The notes under the pieces: model-generated | What the model was told of the DNA's origin: nothing | The model's database searches: none | Seen by the model: only the letters and a program-made list of their open reading frames with translations | Program-made: the position numbers and the translations under genes | Assembly: GCA_963662175.1 (NCBI GenBank) | Contig: OY759214.1 | Span: 75,590,037 to 75,654,036 of the forward strand | Origin: Aradus depressus | Taxonomy: Eukaryota > Arthropoda > Insecta > Hemiptera > Aradidae | Reading direction: 5' to 3' | DNA: 64,000 nucleotides | Shown here: positions 49,146 through 60,893 of the stretch, in pieces | Numbering within the stretch: position 1 is the stretch's first letter | Layout of the letters: each line of letters opens with the position of its first letter

Positions 49146-49985
49146 GTTTTTATAATTTTAGAGTATTTCAGTATTTATAATGTGTGTACTTTTTGTACAC
49201 TACAAGGGACAACCCTACCAAAGGAAATATTAATTACACTATATTATCATATTTCCATTCTATAATTAATTCCGGTTTAATACACTGAAGAGCTTCGAGC
49301 TCTAGCGCTAGTTCAAAGAACAAGCTGCACAGAGATATTTAATAAACTTCAAATCTTGCCATCAGCTAATATTTCTACCCTCAACAATACTAGTCTTGTA
49401 TATAATACCTGAAATAAGAAACATTTAAAATAACTAAACATTGCTCCTCTCTTTTTGAAATAAGTATAACTCATAAAGGAATACTTTTGTAATGTTCATC
49501 CCCAATTAAAACAATTTTAAATTCAATTAGAAACGTTTATATTACAGAAAACCCTCTATTCCAAAATGGAATTTTTTTTCTCATTATTCAACAAGGAAAA
49601 AATAACCATAATTTAAAAGTTGTGTTTCATATATAAAAGTTTAAATTTTAATTTTCTTGACAAAGGTCTTGCACCAGTATTCTATAATTTATATTGTAAT
49701 TACTTTTGTTTAATATTTCCATTATTGCATAATGTTTTTAGTTGTATACTATTTACTTTGATGACTTTTTTTTTATTTATAATGATCTTTTTTAATTTGT
49801 TTTTTGTATATTTTGTTCTATTTTTTTATTCTTAATTTCTCTCTTTATACGAAGATCTTAAAAATAATAATAATAAATATAAACTATCCATAATTAAAAA
49901 AATAAATAGCACCTATGGCATTAGAAATTTGATATTCATTTATATTCTAAAATTTGTTTTAAAAACAAAATATATATACATGTAT
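49146..49985. other. AT-rich spacer, nothing recognised
   Basis: No element or gene supported. Confidence 0.45.
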
Positions 49986-49989
49986 ATAT

Positions 49990-50314
49990 AGCGGGTAGCT
50001 CAGTGGTATGCGTGCTTACCTTCTGAGCTCAAAGTTGTGGGTTCAAAACCCGGCCGAGGCCCTTAGTTTATTTTATCTGGGAAGTAAATAAACTTAAGCA
50101 CGTTGAGCGAAATGGGACGTTAAGCGATGGTTCCGAGCCTGTACGATGTCAGGTACTCGTTAAAGACTTTTACCCTAGGTGAATAAAAATTTAAGGGTAG
50201 GCAAAACTTAAGACTACCAGAGTAGAGTCGGGCTTTTTTCCACCAGAGTGACGAAAGAGCGCTCTGGTAGTAGGCGATATGACTATTAAGTTAAAGCCCG
50301 GGCATGAGTCATAA
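49990..50314 (+). repeat. SINE copy 12
   Basis: GCGGGTAGCTCAGTGGTATG head, GTGGGTTCAAAACCC B box, and GCCCGGGCATGAGTCATAAT end. Only the CCTAA tail and the first bases differ from copy 11. Confidence 0.93.
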
Positions 50315-50357
50315 TTAACTAACTATAGGTATATATATATTAAGGTGACCAAATGTA

Positions 50358-50755
50358 CTCCTTTAGGGAGTTTTGAACTAATTTTTCGTGAAATGTACTT
50401 CTTTTAGAAACCGTACTCCAAAATACTCCTTTGTGCTCCTTTAGGGAGTTTTGAACTAATTTTTCGTGAAATGTACTTCTTTTAGAAACCGTACTCCAAA
50501 ATACTCCTTTGTGCTCCTTTAGGGAGTTTTGAACTAATTTTTCGTGAAATGTACTTCTTTTAGAAACCGTACTCCAAAATACTCCTTTGTGCTCCTTTAG
50601 GGAGTTTTGAACTAATTTTTCGTGAAATGTACTTCTTTTAGAAACCGTACTCCAAAATACTCCTTTGTGCTCCTTTAGGGAGTTTTGAACTAATTTTTCG
50701 TGAAATGTACTTCTTTTAGAAACCGTACTCCAAAAATACTCCTTTGTGCTCCTTT
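50358..50755. repeat. Tandem repeat, 78-bp unit, five copies
   Basis: Units start CTCCTTTAGGGAGTTTTGAA at 50358, 50436, 50514, 50592 and 50670, with a partial copy at 50749. The units are practically identical, implying recent expansion. Each opens with the palindrome CTCCTTTAGGGAG. There is no variable spacer, so it is not a CRISPR. Confidence 0.95.
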
Positions 50756-50770
50756 AGTAAATATAAAAGT

Positions 50771-51068
50771 TGGGTAGAAATATTTAACATTTTAAACAAG
50801 AGTATATTCCCAAAATTTGAATTTAATAATTGACTTTGCAATGTGTTGCCTCGGCACTAATGCTGATGTGGAGAGGGTATTTTCCCTTGCAAATGATTAC
50901 TGGAGCCATGAAAAACCACAACTATCTGCAGAAATACTAGCTGCACTTTTAACGGAAAAGTTCAACATAAGGGACGCAAGCTGTTCTGACATAAATGCAC
51001 TCTTAGAAGAAAAGTCAGAACTATCGAAAAAAATTAATTCAAAAGAAAACTATGATTTCAAGAATTAA
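50771..51068 (+). pseudogene. hAT transposase C-terminal dimerisation domain
   Basis: Two frames: WVEIFNILNKSIFPKFEFNN (50771-50830), then, after a frame change, the ORF 50817-51068 with GTNADVERVFSLANDYWSHE and QLSAEILAALLTEKFNI. This is the classic hAT C-terminal block (hydrophobic, NA-ERVFS, W...K..LS.E). The DDE catalytic part and zinc finger are absent. The adjoining 78-bp array may lie within the same element. Confidence 0.85.
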
Positions 51069-51164
51069 AATGATGTAGGTACCTATATAAAATAATTAAA
51101 TTTATATTAATTTTTATATTATTTTTTAAAAATGTATAGCCCAATGGTTGGGAGTTAATGTTAT

Positions 51165-51514
51165 TTTTCACTAACAACAAACTTACGATTTACAAGACCA
51201 TTATACGTCCAATTTGGACTTACGGACTCGAACTTTGGGGTACAGCTGAACAATCCAACATCAATCGTATCCAAGTCCAAACTCCTCCGACGAATTGTCA
51301 ACGCATCTTTCTATGTCACCAAAGTCCTACACAGAGATCTCAGTATTCCCACTGTCAATGAATTAATCAAATCCCGATTTCAATTATTCCACAGAAACCT
51401 TTCTTCCCATTCAAATTCTCTCGTACAAGACCTTTTCTCTCATACCCATCCTGACAAACGTCCCCGCCGCTTGAAAAGGAGGTGGCCTCGCGGTCTTCTC
51501 TCGGAGGAGAGTGA
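51165..51514 (+). pseudogene. Jockey-type RT C-terminus, broken
   Basis: KLTIYKTIIRPIWTYGLELW, then GTAEQSNINRIQ; after a frameshift near 51280 the text continues with VNELIKSRFQLFHRNLSSHS and a PRRLKRRWPRGLL end before TGA. 5'-truncated. Confidence 0.85.
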
Positions 51515-51529
51515 ATAATGACAATTTAC

Positions 51530-52800
51530 TTTCGAGGGAGTGTCAGCGCTGGCTGGCTTTTCCCATCAAGTGACGTTATATTTTTCTTTTGGACCACATA
51601 TTTGCCTTTTATGTATTGTATATAGATTGCTAATAGAATTTTGAAAAAAATCTTACTTTGTGAGGTTTTTTTTGAAATGTTATTTTTCACAACCCCAATC
51701 ACCACATCCAATGAAATTCCATATATACTCCTTTTGTAAAAAAAATAGTATAAAATAATAAATAATATATATATATATATATATATATTATAAAATACGT
51801 ACTGAAAAATAAAAGAAAATACATTTTGACGCATTTGATTCAGACGATTTAACGTTAGACGAATTCCACGTTAGATGAATATGTTTTAGAAGAATTGTTT
51901 TAGACGAATTCACAGCCAACCGTGAATGTAGACAATGAGCTATATTAAATGCAAATGGGACATAATGGGTTGAATCTACCGGCAATGGACCGGCCAGACT
52001 AACAAATTTATTCATAGCAATCCAGTCTCAATATAATCATAATCATTGGCTTTTAGTTCATTGACTATGTCAATAAACTGTTCTGTTGTGAGTCTAAACA
52101 ATGAGATAATTTTACTGCTTAAAATTCAATTTATGTGTAGAGATGGAACAGTAATAGATGTTCGGAATGAAGAGGGGATTTTTGGAAAGAAGTATATGTG
52201 TGTGTGTGTGTGTGTGCAGGAGCGTAGCCAGAGGGGGGGGGGGGGGTGAGCAAAAAAAAAGAGAAAAATTAAATAAACTAAAAAAATAATTTTTTATTAA
52301 AACTGATTTCTTGCAAGTTACCAATAGGATCTTCAAATTTCCCGTGCGTCTGATTCCTAAGTCAGCAATCAGCTGTTACATAAATGTACAGGTGGAAAAC
52401 AAGTCATATTACATTTATTTAAATATATATGAATTCGATCATTTCATTTCCTCGCTCAAAATCGTCATTTATGTTATACTTTATACTCTTAATGCTGATT
52501 TTACGTGCGCAGTAAAAATGCAAAGCGCAGCAGCAGCAAATGCACGCTGTTGGATGTGAGTAATTTAATTCTAAAAGAACAGAAACCACAGCGTGAATTT
52601 GCTGCAGCTGCGCTTTGCATTTTTGCTGCTCATGTAAAGTCAACTTAAGTATTACAGTCAGTGGTTACCTCAGGGGAAGCTTCTAGAGGTCCGAGTCTCC
52701 CAAATTAATAAGCAAAAGCTTGCAAACCCCCACCCTCGTAGCCTAACTTTGCCCCCCCCCCCCTTGCTCAAAATCCTGGCTACTTCTCTGTGTGTGTGTA
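51530..52800. other. Spacer with microsatellites
   Basis: (AT)n at 51764-51789 and (TG)n at 52197-52216. Inverted GC-rich words GCAAAGCGCAGC (52518) and GCAGCTGCGCTTTGC (52603) suggest a small foldback element at 52500-52635. No gene supported. Confidence 0.45.
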
Positions 52801-52804
52801 CATA

Positions 52805-53000
52805 CGTTAATTTTGAATGGGAGGGGGGTTGTGAGAGGGGCTAAGCATAAACATTTTTCTATCTCATTAACGGATAGTCGGATTGACATGAAATTTCACA
52901 AGTAGTATTCCTTATAGCCAATTGAAAAATAGGGTGTGTGAGGGCTCAAAATTCTTAATGGGAGGGGGGGTTATGAAGGGGTTAAGCATAAAAATAGGTC
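52805..53000. repeat. Satellite B fragment
   Basis: CTCATTAACGGATAGTCGGA, ATGAAATTTCACAAG and GGGAGGGGG match the array at 12530-13160; one to one and a half units. Confidence 0.8.
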
Positions 53001-53066
53001 TAGCTCATCAGCTGAGTCGTGTATGCTCGGCTCCAGTCGTCATCAGTCTCGTTTACTGTCTAAGGA

Positions 53067-54139
53067 TACGTGTCCATCTGAAAGAAAAGTCTCGAGAGAA
53101 GAGTCCGACACAAGTCTCAGGGCCGTGTACACTGGCAACACTCACGCTCGCGAGACTTCTCTCCGACAGAAGTGTCGGACACAAGTCTCAGGGCCGTGTC
53201 CACTGGCGACACTCGCTCTCGAGACTTCTCTCCGACACTCACAGTCAGTGTTTGAATTTCAACCCCGCACGTTGGTCCTACGTACAAAATGGACCCTCGC
53301 CAGGTCCTGGCTTTTATAGTTGCCCATAGCATTTAAAAAAAACGAAAAGCGAAGAAAAGAAGCTGCTAGATACGAAAGTGGGTTTCTATGTGATAGTAAG
53401 ATGTTGTGGGACGAGATTTCTAATAGAAATAAAAGACGTTGTCTTCCCACTGTTTTATTTTATACCAGAACCGGTTTTCGACGCAACAGCGTCATCATCA
53501 GTGGTTCATCCACCCACACAGCACAGCGGTTGGAAGATAACTGGCGACAATAGGCCAGTTATCTTCCAACCGCTGTGCTGTATGGGTGGATGAACCACTG
53601 ATGATGACGCTGTTGCGTCGAAAACCGGTTCTGGTATAAAATAAAACAGTGGGAAGACAACGTCTTTTATTTCTATTATAAAGTGGGTTTCTCAAATTAT
53701 GTATTTTTCTTTGTACTTCTGTGTCGTCGCAATTAAATTTCTCCGCTATTTCTCGAAAAAAAGTTGTTATTTCACCCGATTCCTGTAATCCATGTGATTG
53801 ACGTTCCAGAGAACTTCCTTTTCTTCATATTCACTTATTAATTTAAATACATCCTCGTCAGACCACTCGCGTTTTGTAATAAAAAATTTATCCGTCATTG
53901 TTCGCTAAACTAAACAACTAATTAACGGAGGCAGTGTCGGAGACTCGCTGGACTCTTCAAGCGCTGTCGGGAGACTGGAGACTGTGTCTCGAGAGAAGGA
54001 AGTAGGCGTGTCCACCTGAGACTTGCCGCTCTCCGACACACTCTCGCGCGTGTGTCTGACACATCTCTCAGGCCCGTGTACATCTGCGACTCGTCTCTCG
54101 AGACATCTCTCGAGACTTTTTCTCTCAGATGGACACGTA
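53067..54139. mobile_element. Non-autonomous DNA transposon, ~200-bp TIR regions
   Basis: Left end TACGTGTCCATCTGAAAGAA and right inverted end TACGTGTCCATCTGAGAGAA. Subterminal CTCGAGAGA and TCTCCGACA words are repeated at both ends, including a ~75-bp tandem pair at 53100-53240. No clear target duplication, superfamily unknown. A palindrome is nested at 53421-53678. Confidence 0.75.
53421..53678. repeat. Near-perfect 258-bp palindrome with hammerhead-like cores
   Basis: Arms of about 125 bp around a centre near 53550. Both arms contain CACTGATGATGACGCTGTT, then GCGTCGAAAACCGG: a CUGAUGA core, a GACGC/GCGUC stem, then GAAA. A diverged single arm is at 19018-19165. Confidence 0.9.
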
Positions 54140-54480
54140 CCATAACAAGGAGTGCATATTTTCAAGAATAACGTTTTTATTATTATTACGTATTATTATA
54201 ATAAAATAGTATTACATTATTATGTATGTTTTGCATATAATCAGTGTAATATTTCAAGTGTATATAATGTGTGTATACAGTTAGTACTTAATACTTTATT
54301 TGAGAGCAGTTTAATATAATACGCGTATGTTATTGTGTCGTTTTGTAATCAATCATCATTTTGAAATAAAAATTCAATTTAATTATGTCAAATGATCCAA
54401 ATTTGAGCACAACAAAATATGGAACAACGCTGGACGGATTTTTTTTTTAGAGATTTAAATAAATTCGAATCTAAAGTATT
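54140..54480. other. AT-rich spacer, nothing recognised
   Basis: No element or gene supported. Confidence 0.45.
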
Positions 54481-54633
54481 TATAACATATTTAAGAACAG
54501 CTGTTTGACCGGCATGGTGAAGTAGCTATAAAAAATGTAAAATTTAAATTATTGTGAAAAGTGATTTCATTAGTATTTTAAATAGTGCAATTGTGCTTGT
54601 TGAGAACTATATATCCCCCCTTCAAAGACAATA

Positions 54634-56011
54634 ATGAAACCCTCCCCTGTCAAACATCACAACTTAAAATTAACACATTTGAAAGAACCTAACCTTACCC
54701 CATGGATGGACGAGCTTCCAAGCAGCGATGAAGAGTTTTCAGGTGAGATAATAGGACATAATAATAATAATAAGAAAATTACTAATGATAAGTCCAAAAG
54801 GTCCTTGCCTAAAGAATGCAGTGTCAAACTTGCACGGCCTCAGCCGCAAACAGAAGGTGCCATGTTAGTGGACCTTCCGCATTCTACCGAGCAAGATGAC
54901 ATGCCGCAGCCCAGGCCGAAACGGCACAAGTACCAATTAGAGCCTACACCAATCACAACACGAAACAGATACTCAGTGCTCTCAACATTACCCAACGACT
55001 CTACATCACTTACAACACAGCCCAAAATAAACACTAACACCACTGAAACAAACACAATCACCAAACCGAAGGTTCCTCCAATATTTCTGATTCAGGCCGA
55101 CAATTATCAAGAAATTATTATTGATATAAAAAATATAGTAACTTCACCTTTCGAAACAAAATTATACAATAAAAAAATTAGAATATCCCTGACTTCCATA
55201 GACGACTTTCGAAAACTTACAAAATTCTACGACAGCTCAGACGTAAAATATTACACATTCATTAATCCAGAAGATAGGAAACTTTCAGTCATAATTCGCG
55301 GAGTGCCTTATTCTTTATCCGATAAAGAAATATTTGAGGAACTTTCGCTAATTTATCCAGTGGTCAGGGCAACGAGACTTCTCAATCGAGAGCACAACCC
55401 AACTCCATTAGTAGCTCTAGAATTGGAAAACAATGAGGCCGGGAAAGCTATTTTCCAATTAACTAGAATGTTTTATACAGTGGTACAGGTGGAACCCCGA
55501 CGGAAGTCCCACAACATCCCTCAGTGTACCAACTGTCAGCTTTACGGTCATACCAAGAATTTTTGTCATTTAGATCCTAGATGCGTCAAATGCGCCCGGG
55601 ACCTCCAACTGTCCCTTAAAAATCACCCCGACCCCAAAGTGCGTAAACTGCCTGGGAAATCATACCGCGAATTACCGAGGCTGTATAACTCGCCAGAAAC
55701 TGTTAACTGCAAGGCAGCCTGCCAAACGACCAACCGTGGAGTCAGTTGGCCAAACCCGGACAGAGGCAGCCCCACCCCCTCCCGATAATCCCTGGTTCAC
55801 CAAAAATCAGAACCGGCCCTTTTGGAGACCCAAAACCCCGGAACATTCTCACACCGCTCCACATCACACCCAGTCTGACCCCACTCTCAGCATGTTCACT
55901 GACATCATTCTTAACATAATAAAACCATTTATTCCACAAATTCAATCATTCTTCACAACATTTCTAACTTCACTCTTCAATCAAACCACCTCTCACAATG
56001 CTTCCCCATAG
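54634..56011 (+). pseudogene. Jockey ORF1 (gag-like RNA-binding protein), one frameshift
   Basis: Begins at ATG 54634 and stays open to 55788. The N-terminal ~140 residues are polar; ~155-290 hold the RNA-binding-type region (IIIDIKNI.., YYTFINPEDRKLSVIIRGVP). The first zinc knuckle is CTNCQLYGHTKNFC, the second starts RCVKCA. A one-base change near 55596-55605 then shifts the frame; the third knuckle (KCVNCLGNHTANYRGC) and the Pro-rich tail continue in the +1-shifted frame to 56011. In Jockey elements ORF1p coats the RNA. Confidence 0.88.
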
Positions 56012-58724
56012 AAAATACGTCTCCAATATCAAAATACTAAATTGGAATGCGGACGGTCTGAAACGTCAACGCTCGGTTCTAATCGAATTTCTACGCAGAC
56101 ATGAGATTGATGTTGCATGCATCACGGAGACTCACCTCGACCCCTCCGAGAGTCTTAGAATCACAGGATACAAGCTCTACAGAAAGGACTCTCGTTCTGG
56201 GGGCGTTGGCATTCTTGTCAAAAAGAACATTTCCCATTCCGAACACTTATTGGGTCGAATGCTGCATTTGGAGGCTACGGGTATTAGTGTGATTAAGGAC
56301 AACAACACTCGATTGAACATTGTAGCTGCATAGGCCCCCCATCATCTTCTAGTTCAGACTGACCTGGAGCAACTCTTCACAGGACATCCTACCATCGTGG
56401 CAGGCGACCTGAACAGCAAGAATCAGATCTGGGGATGCAGGCTGAGCAACACAAGTGGACGGCGCCTTATGGACTTTTGCGGCGGACTTAGGATCCTCGT
56501 TTCGGCGCCTTCCGAACCAACACACTTCCCATCACAACATCGCTATTTACCGGACATACTCGACATTTCACTAATTCAAGACTTCAACACACCTCTTTTT
56601 CACACAACAGTTCCCGAACTTGACTCCGATCATGTACCCGTTATCATCACTTTTGATAACAAAATACAGACACCTCCAACTCTCCCTAAAGTAATCAATG
56701 GCAAAATAGACTGGGACACATTTCGATATGAACTGGACAAGTCTCTACACATACCAACAGATTACGACTTGACAGACAAAATTGAAAAAGCTATAACTGA
56801 CTTTACGCAGCATATCAAATCATCCATAGCCAGTGCAACAGTCAAGGAAAATCGTGACACGAGACAACGACCACATCATCCCATTCCAAACTACATACTC
56901 AAACTAATTCAAGACAAAAACAGACTACGACATAACTGGCAACGTACCAGAGACCCAAACACTAAACAACAACTGAACCGACTGACACGTCAAGTGAAGT
57001 GGGAACTGGACTGTCTACGAATTGACAACTATCGCCAGCACTTACAGGATATAACTCCAGGAGACCCAAATCTGTGGCGAGAGACGAAACGGATACTAAG
57101 ACAGACCAACTCCATCCCTCCATTAAAACGGACTGACGGCATCGCTGTGACTGACGACGAAAAATGTAATGTTATAGCGCGACATCTCGAAAACACGTTT
57201 ACACCCACCATCATCAGCAATTACTACACGCCGGAAATCACATACTTCAAGACACACCCCCCATACACAGTAGAGTCACCTTAACAATTTACAACACCTT
57301 CAGAAATCGAACAATTACTTCACAAATTATCTCTTCGGAAGGCGCCAGGCGATGACCTGATTCCAAATCTGGTTCTCAAGAATCTGTCTTCAAAGGCTGT
57401 GGCGTACCTGACCAGCGTTTTCAATGGTTTTCTTCGGTGCGGGTACTTCCCACAACAGTGGAAGAATGCCATTGTCACTGTATTCCACAAGAGCGGCAAG
57501 CCCAAGGACGAAGCATCTAGCTACCGACCTATAAGTCTCCTTAACACTCTCTCAAAGTTGTTCGAGAGGGTTATCTACCGTCGGCTGTTATGCTTCCTCC
57601 AAGACACCAACTGTATTCCCCACCACCAATTTGGATTCAAGCCGAAACATTCGACCGTTCACCAGCTGCAGCGAGTCACAGAATACATTGTCACCGGCTT
57701 CGAGAAGAAGGAGTACTCTGTAGGACTCTTCCTCGATGTGGCTGCTGCATTCGACAGCGTATGGCACGACGGCCTTATCTACAAGCTTTGGAGGTCGGGA
57801 GTTCCTCTGTACCTCCAACGGATCATCATCGGGTTCCTCTCTGAGCGGACGTTTCAGGTCAGAGTGAACTCCTCCATCAGTGGGAAGACGTTCATACATT
57901 CCGGAGTACCACAGGGGGAAATTCTAAGTCCGATACTGTTCAACCTCTACTGTTACGACATGCCAGACTCTCCATCTACGCTGTTGGCTACTTATGCCGA
58001 CGATACGATGCTTGTGTCTCAACACAAGGATCTGTCTTTGGCCGCAGTAGCCCTTCGGCGGAGTGTGGAGAGTGTCACAGAGTGGTTCGACAGGTGGAAC
58101 TTGAAGCTCAATACTGCCAAGACGGAGGCCAAAGTTTTCTCACTTCGTAAAATTAACACTAACACACTAACACCACTTAAAGTCAATAATACAGACACAC
58201 ATTGGACACCTAATGACCAAACAGTCAGATATCTCGGCATACACTTCGACACTAAACTTACTTGGACCCAACACATAAACAAACAACTCACACGAGCATA
58301 CACCCGACTGACACAATTATACCCACTCATAAACAGAAACACTCCACTCAAGCACAAATGTACTACACTTCTTTACACCTCATTACTACGACCACTGCTC
58401 ACATACGCTTGCCCTGTCTGGCTGGGGGCCAGCAAAACAAACATTAACAAATTAAGGAAGTTTGAAAATAAGGTTCTCCGACTTGCAGTGAATGCCCCTT
58501 GGTTCGTCCGAAACAGTCAAATCCGGCGTGAGTTGGGAGTGCCGGAAGTTGCAGACCATATCACCCAGGTTACACAGCAGTTCCACGATGGTCTTGTCGA
58601 TGTGCCGGCCGCTACCTTCTTCACCCTCGGTCGGACCACCCCAACAGGCGACTCAAACCTCGGCTATACCAGGACATTATATAACCCTTGCTCTTGTATA
58701 TCATATGATTTGTTTCTCTTTTAA
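55998..58724 (+). pseudogene. Jockey ORF2 (endonuclease and RT), two nonsense codons
   Basis: Overlaps the end of ORF1 by 14 bp. Endonuclease: ILNWNADGL, CITETHL, VAGDLNSKN, DSDHVPVII. RT: RKAPGDDLIPN, SYRPISLLNTLSKLFE, FLDVAAAFDSVWH, GVPQGEILSPILFNLY and the YADD box. The C-terminal region has LKHKCTTLLYTSLLRPLLTY and FENKVLRLAVNAPW. In-frame stops are TAG at 56331-56333 (in an AAYAPH-type context) and TAA at 57282-57284, between endonuclease and RT. The frame is otherwise continuous to 58724. Confidence 0.92.
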
Positions 58725-59089
58725 TGTGTAGAGCACTAAGTGTGCTGAGCCAATAAAAATGTTTTTTTTTTTGTTTTTTTATAACATATTTCAGCTACCA
58801 CAAACCTATTGTTTCATTCTTAGAATATAATAGCAATGAAGAAGTCCAATCATAGCAAAATTCAACTAAATCATTAATTCACAAATATGATTATATATTT
58901 TGTAACTAATATTACTTTATGAGTATATAAATAAAAATAAATATTTTTATATAAGAATAATAATTATTTATATAATAATCAACTTCTTTCTGATTCACAA
59001 AACCAATCCGAACTAATCCATTATATAACATCATAATTATTAGTATTTTTATATATATATATATATTACTTGGTGGTAGGCAGATGTAG

Positions 59090-59209
59090 TGGACTAACTT
59101 GTTAAATAAGTAATAAGATTTATCATGTATGTTCAGATTCACCACCTGATGATGGCAAATTGCCGAAACTAGTTGTGATATAAATAAAAAATATGTGAGA
59201 CTGATAAAT

Positions 59210-59210
<1 letters not shown>
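59090..59210 (+). repeat. Penelope-type terminal fragment with hammerhead-like core
   Basis: CACCTGATGATGGCAAATTG followed by CCGAAACTAGTTGTG: a CUGAUGA core, a GGC/GCC stem, then GAAAC. Flanking AGATTTATCA and TGATAAATCT are inverted. Confidence 0.6.

Positions 59211-59258
<48 letters not shown>
59211..59258. repeat. (AT)n microsatellite, target of the LTR element
   Basis: Pure AT dinucleotides ending directly at the LTR's TG. Confidence 0.95.
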
Positions 59259-59261
<3 letters not shown>

Positions 59262-60443
59262 AGCATGTCTACCCTATAGATAATGCTCAGAACTGGCGAT
59301 GTCTACGAGAGGATCGCGATCGCTAGGAGCAAAGTATGGGTTGTGGGGTATCAAATTAAAGAGGATTGCATTTGGAAGAGCATGCTCGGAACCAATGATG
59401 CCTGCGAGAGAATCGCGATCGCTGGGAGCGGAAAATAAAGAATAATAGAGACACAATGGAAAGGAAGCCAAGATAATTGTCTACATCCGGTGTATAAGGA
59501 ATAAGCAGTAAAGGTTTTTTTTCTTACTCCAGGTTTTCACACAACTAGAGGCAGATGTTAATTGGTAATATGCGATTGGCTGGAAATAAAATGGGCGGAG
59601 TCCGACGACGAATCAAGTCTCGAGAACTGTCCCCTACCACGGTCGGATATCGGAAGCCACTCCCCGTTTTACTCTTTCTTCGCTCATATCTTGGTGGATC
59701 ACCACGTTCCTCTCTTTGTAAAGCCTAGTTTCAGTATGTGAAAGTACTTTCTTCGTTCATGTCTTGGGTGATCACCACGTATCTTTTCTATAAGTAATAT
59801 CAGTTAGAATATGTGAAATTAACTTTCTTCGTTCATGTCTTGGGTGATCACCACGTATCTTTTCTATAAGTAATATCAGTTTGAATATGTGAATTAGTCG
59901 TAGAGACACACTTTGATCTTGGACGGTGCAAAGTCAGTGGGGGTGTAACTTCTGGTGTGCCCTCGAAACTACGCAGATCTTCAGGGACTATGTGAATAGA
60001 CGATTTCTACGGGAAGTCCAGAAAGGGTGATCACGCCGTCATTCGCCATGGATATCGTATCGAGGTACCTCGTAATTAAGTTATAATTCAGTCCTTCAGA
60101 CACACGGCCAAATTATATATATATTCAATTGTTGTTTTGTAAATATGTTCTCATAAAATAAATATGTTAAAGTTATAGGTTTGATTCATTTCATTCCCCC
60201 CCACTCATGCTTCTTCTGGTTGACAACAGTAATTAATTATTGTTAATTACTGATGTCAACTAACCGTTAGGATCTTGTAACCGTTCTTCCCGTGGGAGTG
60301 CTTTCAGCTATTCAGGCATTGTTTAATTAAAGTCGCGATTTAAATAATTTTCAATTTTAATAATTTTTCGATTTCAATTTTATTTATTTTATTAATTACG
60401 TGATTTGCACTCACACTGAGAGGGAGGGAGATTGGTTATTAAT
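59259..60443 (+). repeat. 5' LTR
   Basis: Starts TGTAGCATGTCTACCC. Its end is placed just before the primer site; the exact base cannot be fixed because the 3' LTR is truncated. Contains two to three 76-bp tandem units at 59673-59893 (CTTTCTTCGTTCATGTCTTG at 59747 and 59823), possibly enhancer-like. Confidence 0.88.
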
Positions 60444-60461
60444 TGGCGCCCGAACAGGGAC
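60444..60461 (+). promoter_or_regulatory. Primer-binding site, tRNA-Lys type
   Basis: TGGCGCCCGAACAGGGAC is the well-known complement of the 3' end of tRNA-Lys used by many retroelements. Confidence 0.93.
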
Positions 60462-60542
60462 TTGATTTGTTTATTAATTATGCCAATTAGTATAATTAAT
60501 GAACCCCACTAATCGGTCCCTTATTAATTAATTAATTTTTTT

Positions 60543-60586
<44 letters not shown>

Positions 60587-60893
60587 TGCTTTTTAACGTA
60601 GATTCCAGCCTATTAGGCCACAATGTTATATTTTCACTTAAAGTCGGTATTTAGAATCAAAACTGAAGAAGGATGGGTGAGGGTAGGGACAATGAATGAC
60701 ATCATTTATTGAAATAATTTTATTTTTTTTTGTTTTTGATTTTTTTTTTATGTAGATTTAGTAGGCATTTATTTTACATATTATAACTATTGTTGTATTG
60801 TGATGCCATCTGACAGGTCACCATAGAAATTAGGTTAGCACCAGACCTCCCGTATAATTCATTTAATTGTTTTGATATATATTTCTTATCAGA

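Larger units (their letters stand above)
54493..58779 (+). mobile_element. Full-length Jockey-clade LINE with 12-bp target duplication
   Basis: Flanked by TATAACATATTT at 54481-54492 and 58780-58791. A 141-bp 5' UTR, ORF1, an overlapping ORF2, then CAATAAAAATG and a T-rich tail. All expected parts are present, but three breaks in the coding frames make it inactive. Confidence 0.93.

Noticed and set aside
50358..50755. CRISPR-like regular array
   Set aside because: Units are continuous with no variable spacers, and the context is eukaryotic; it is a minisatellite.
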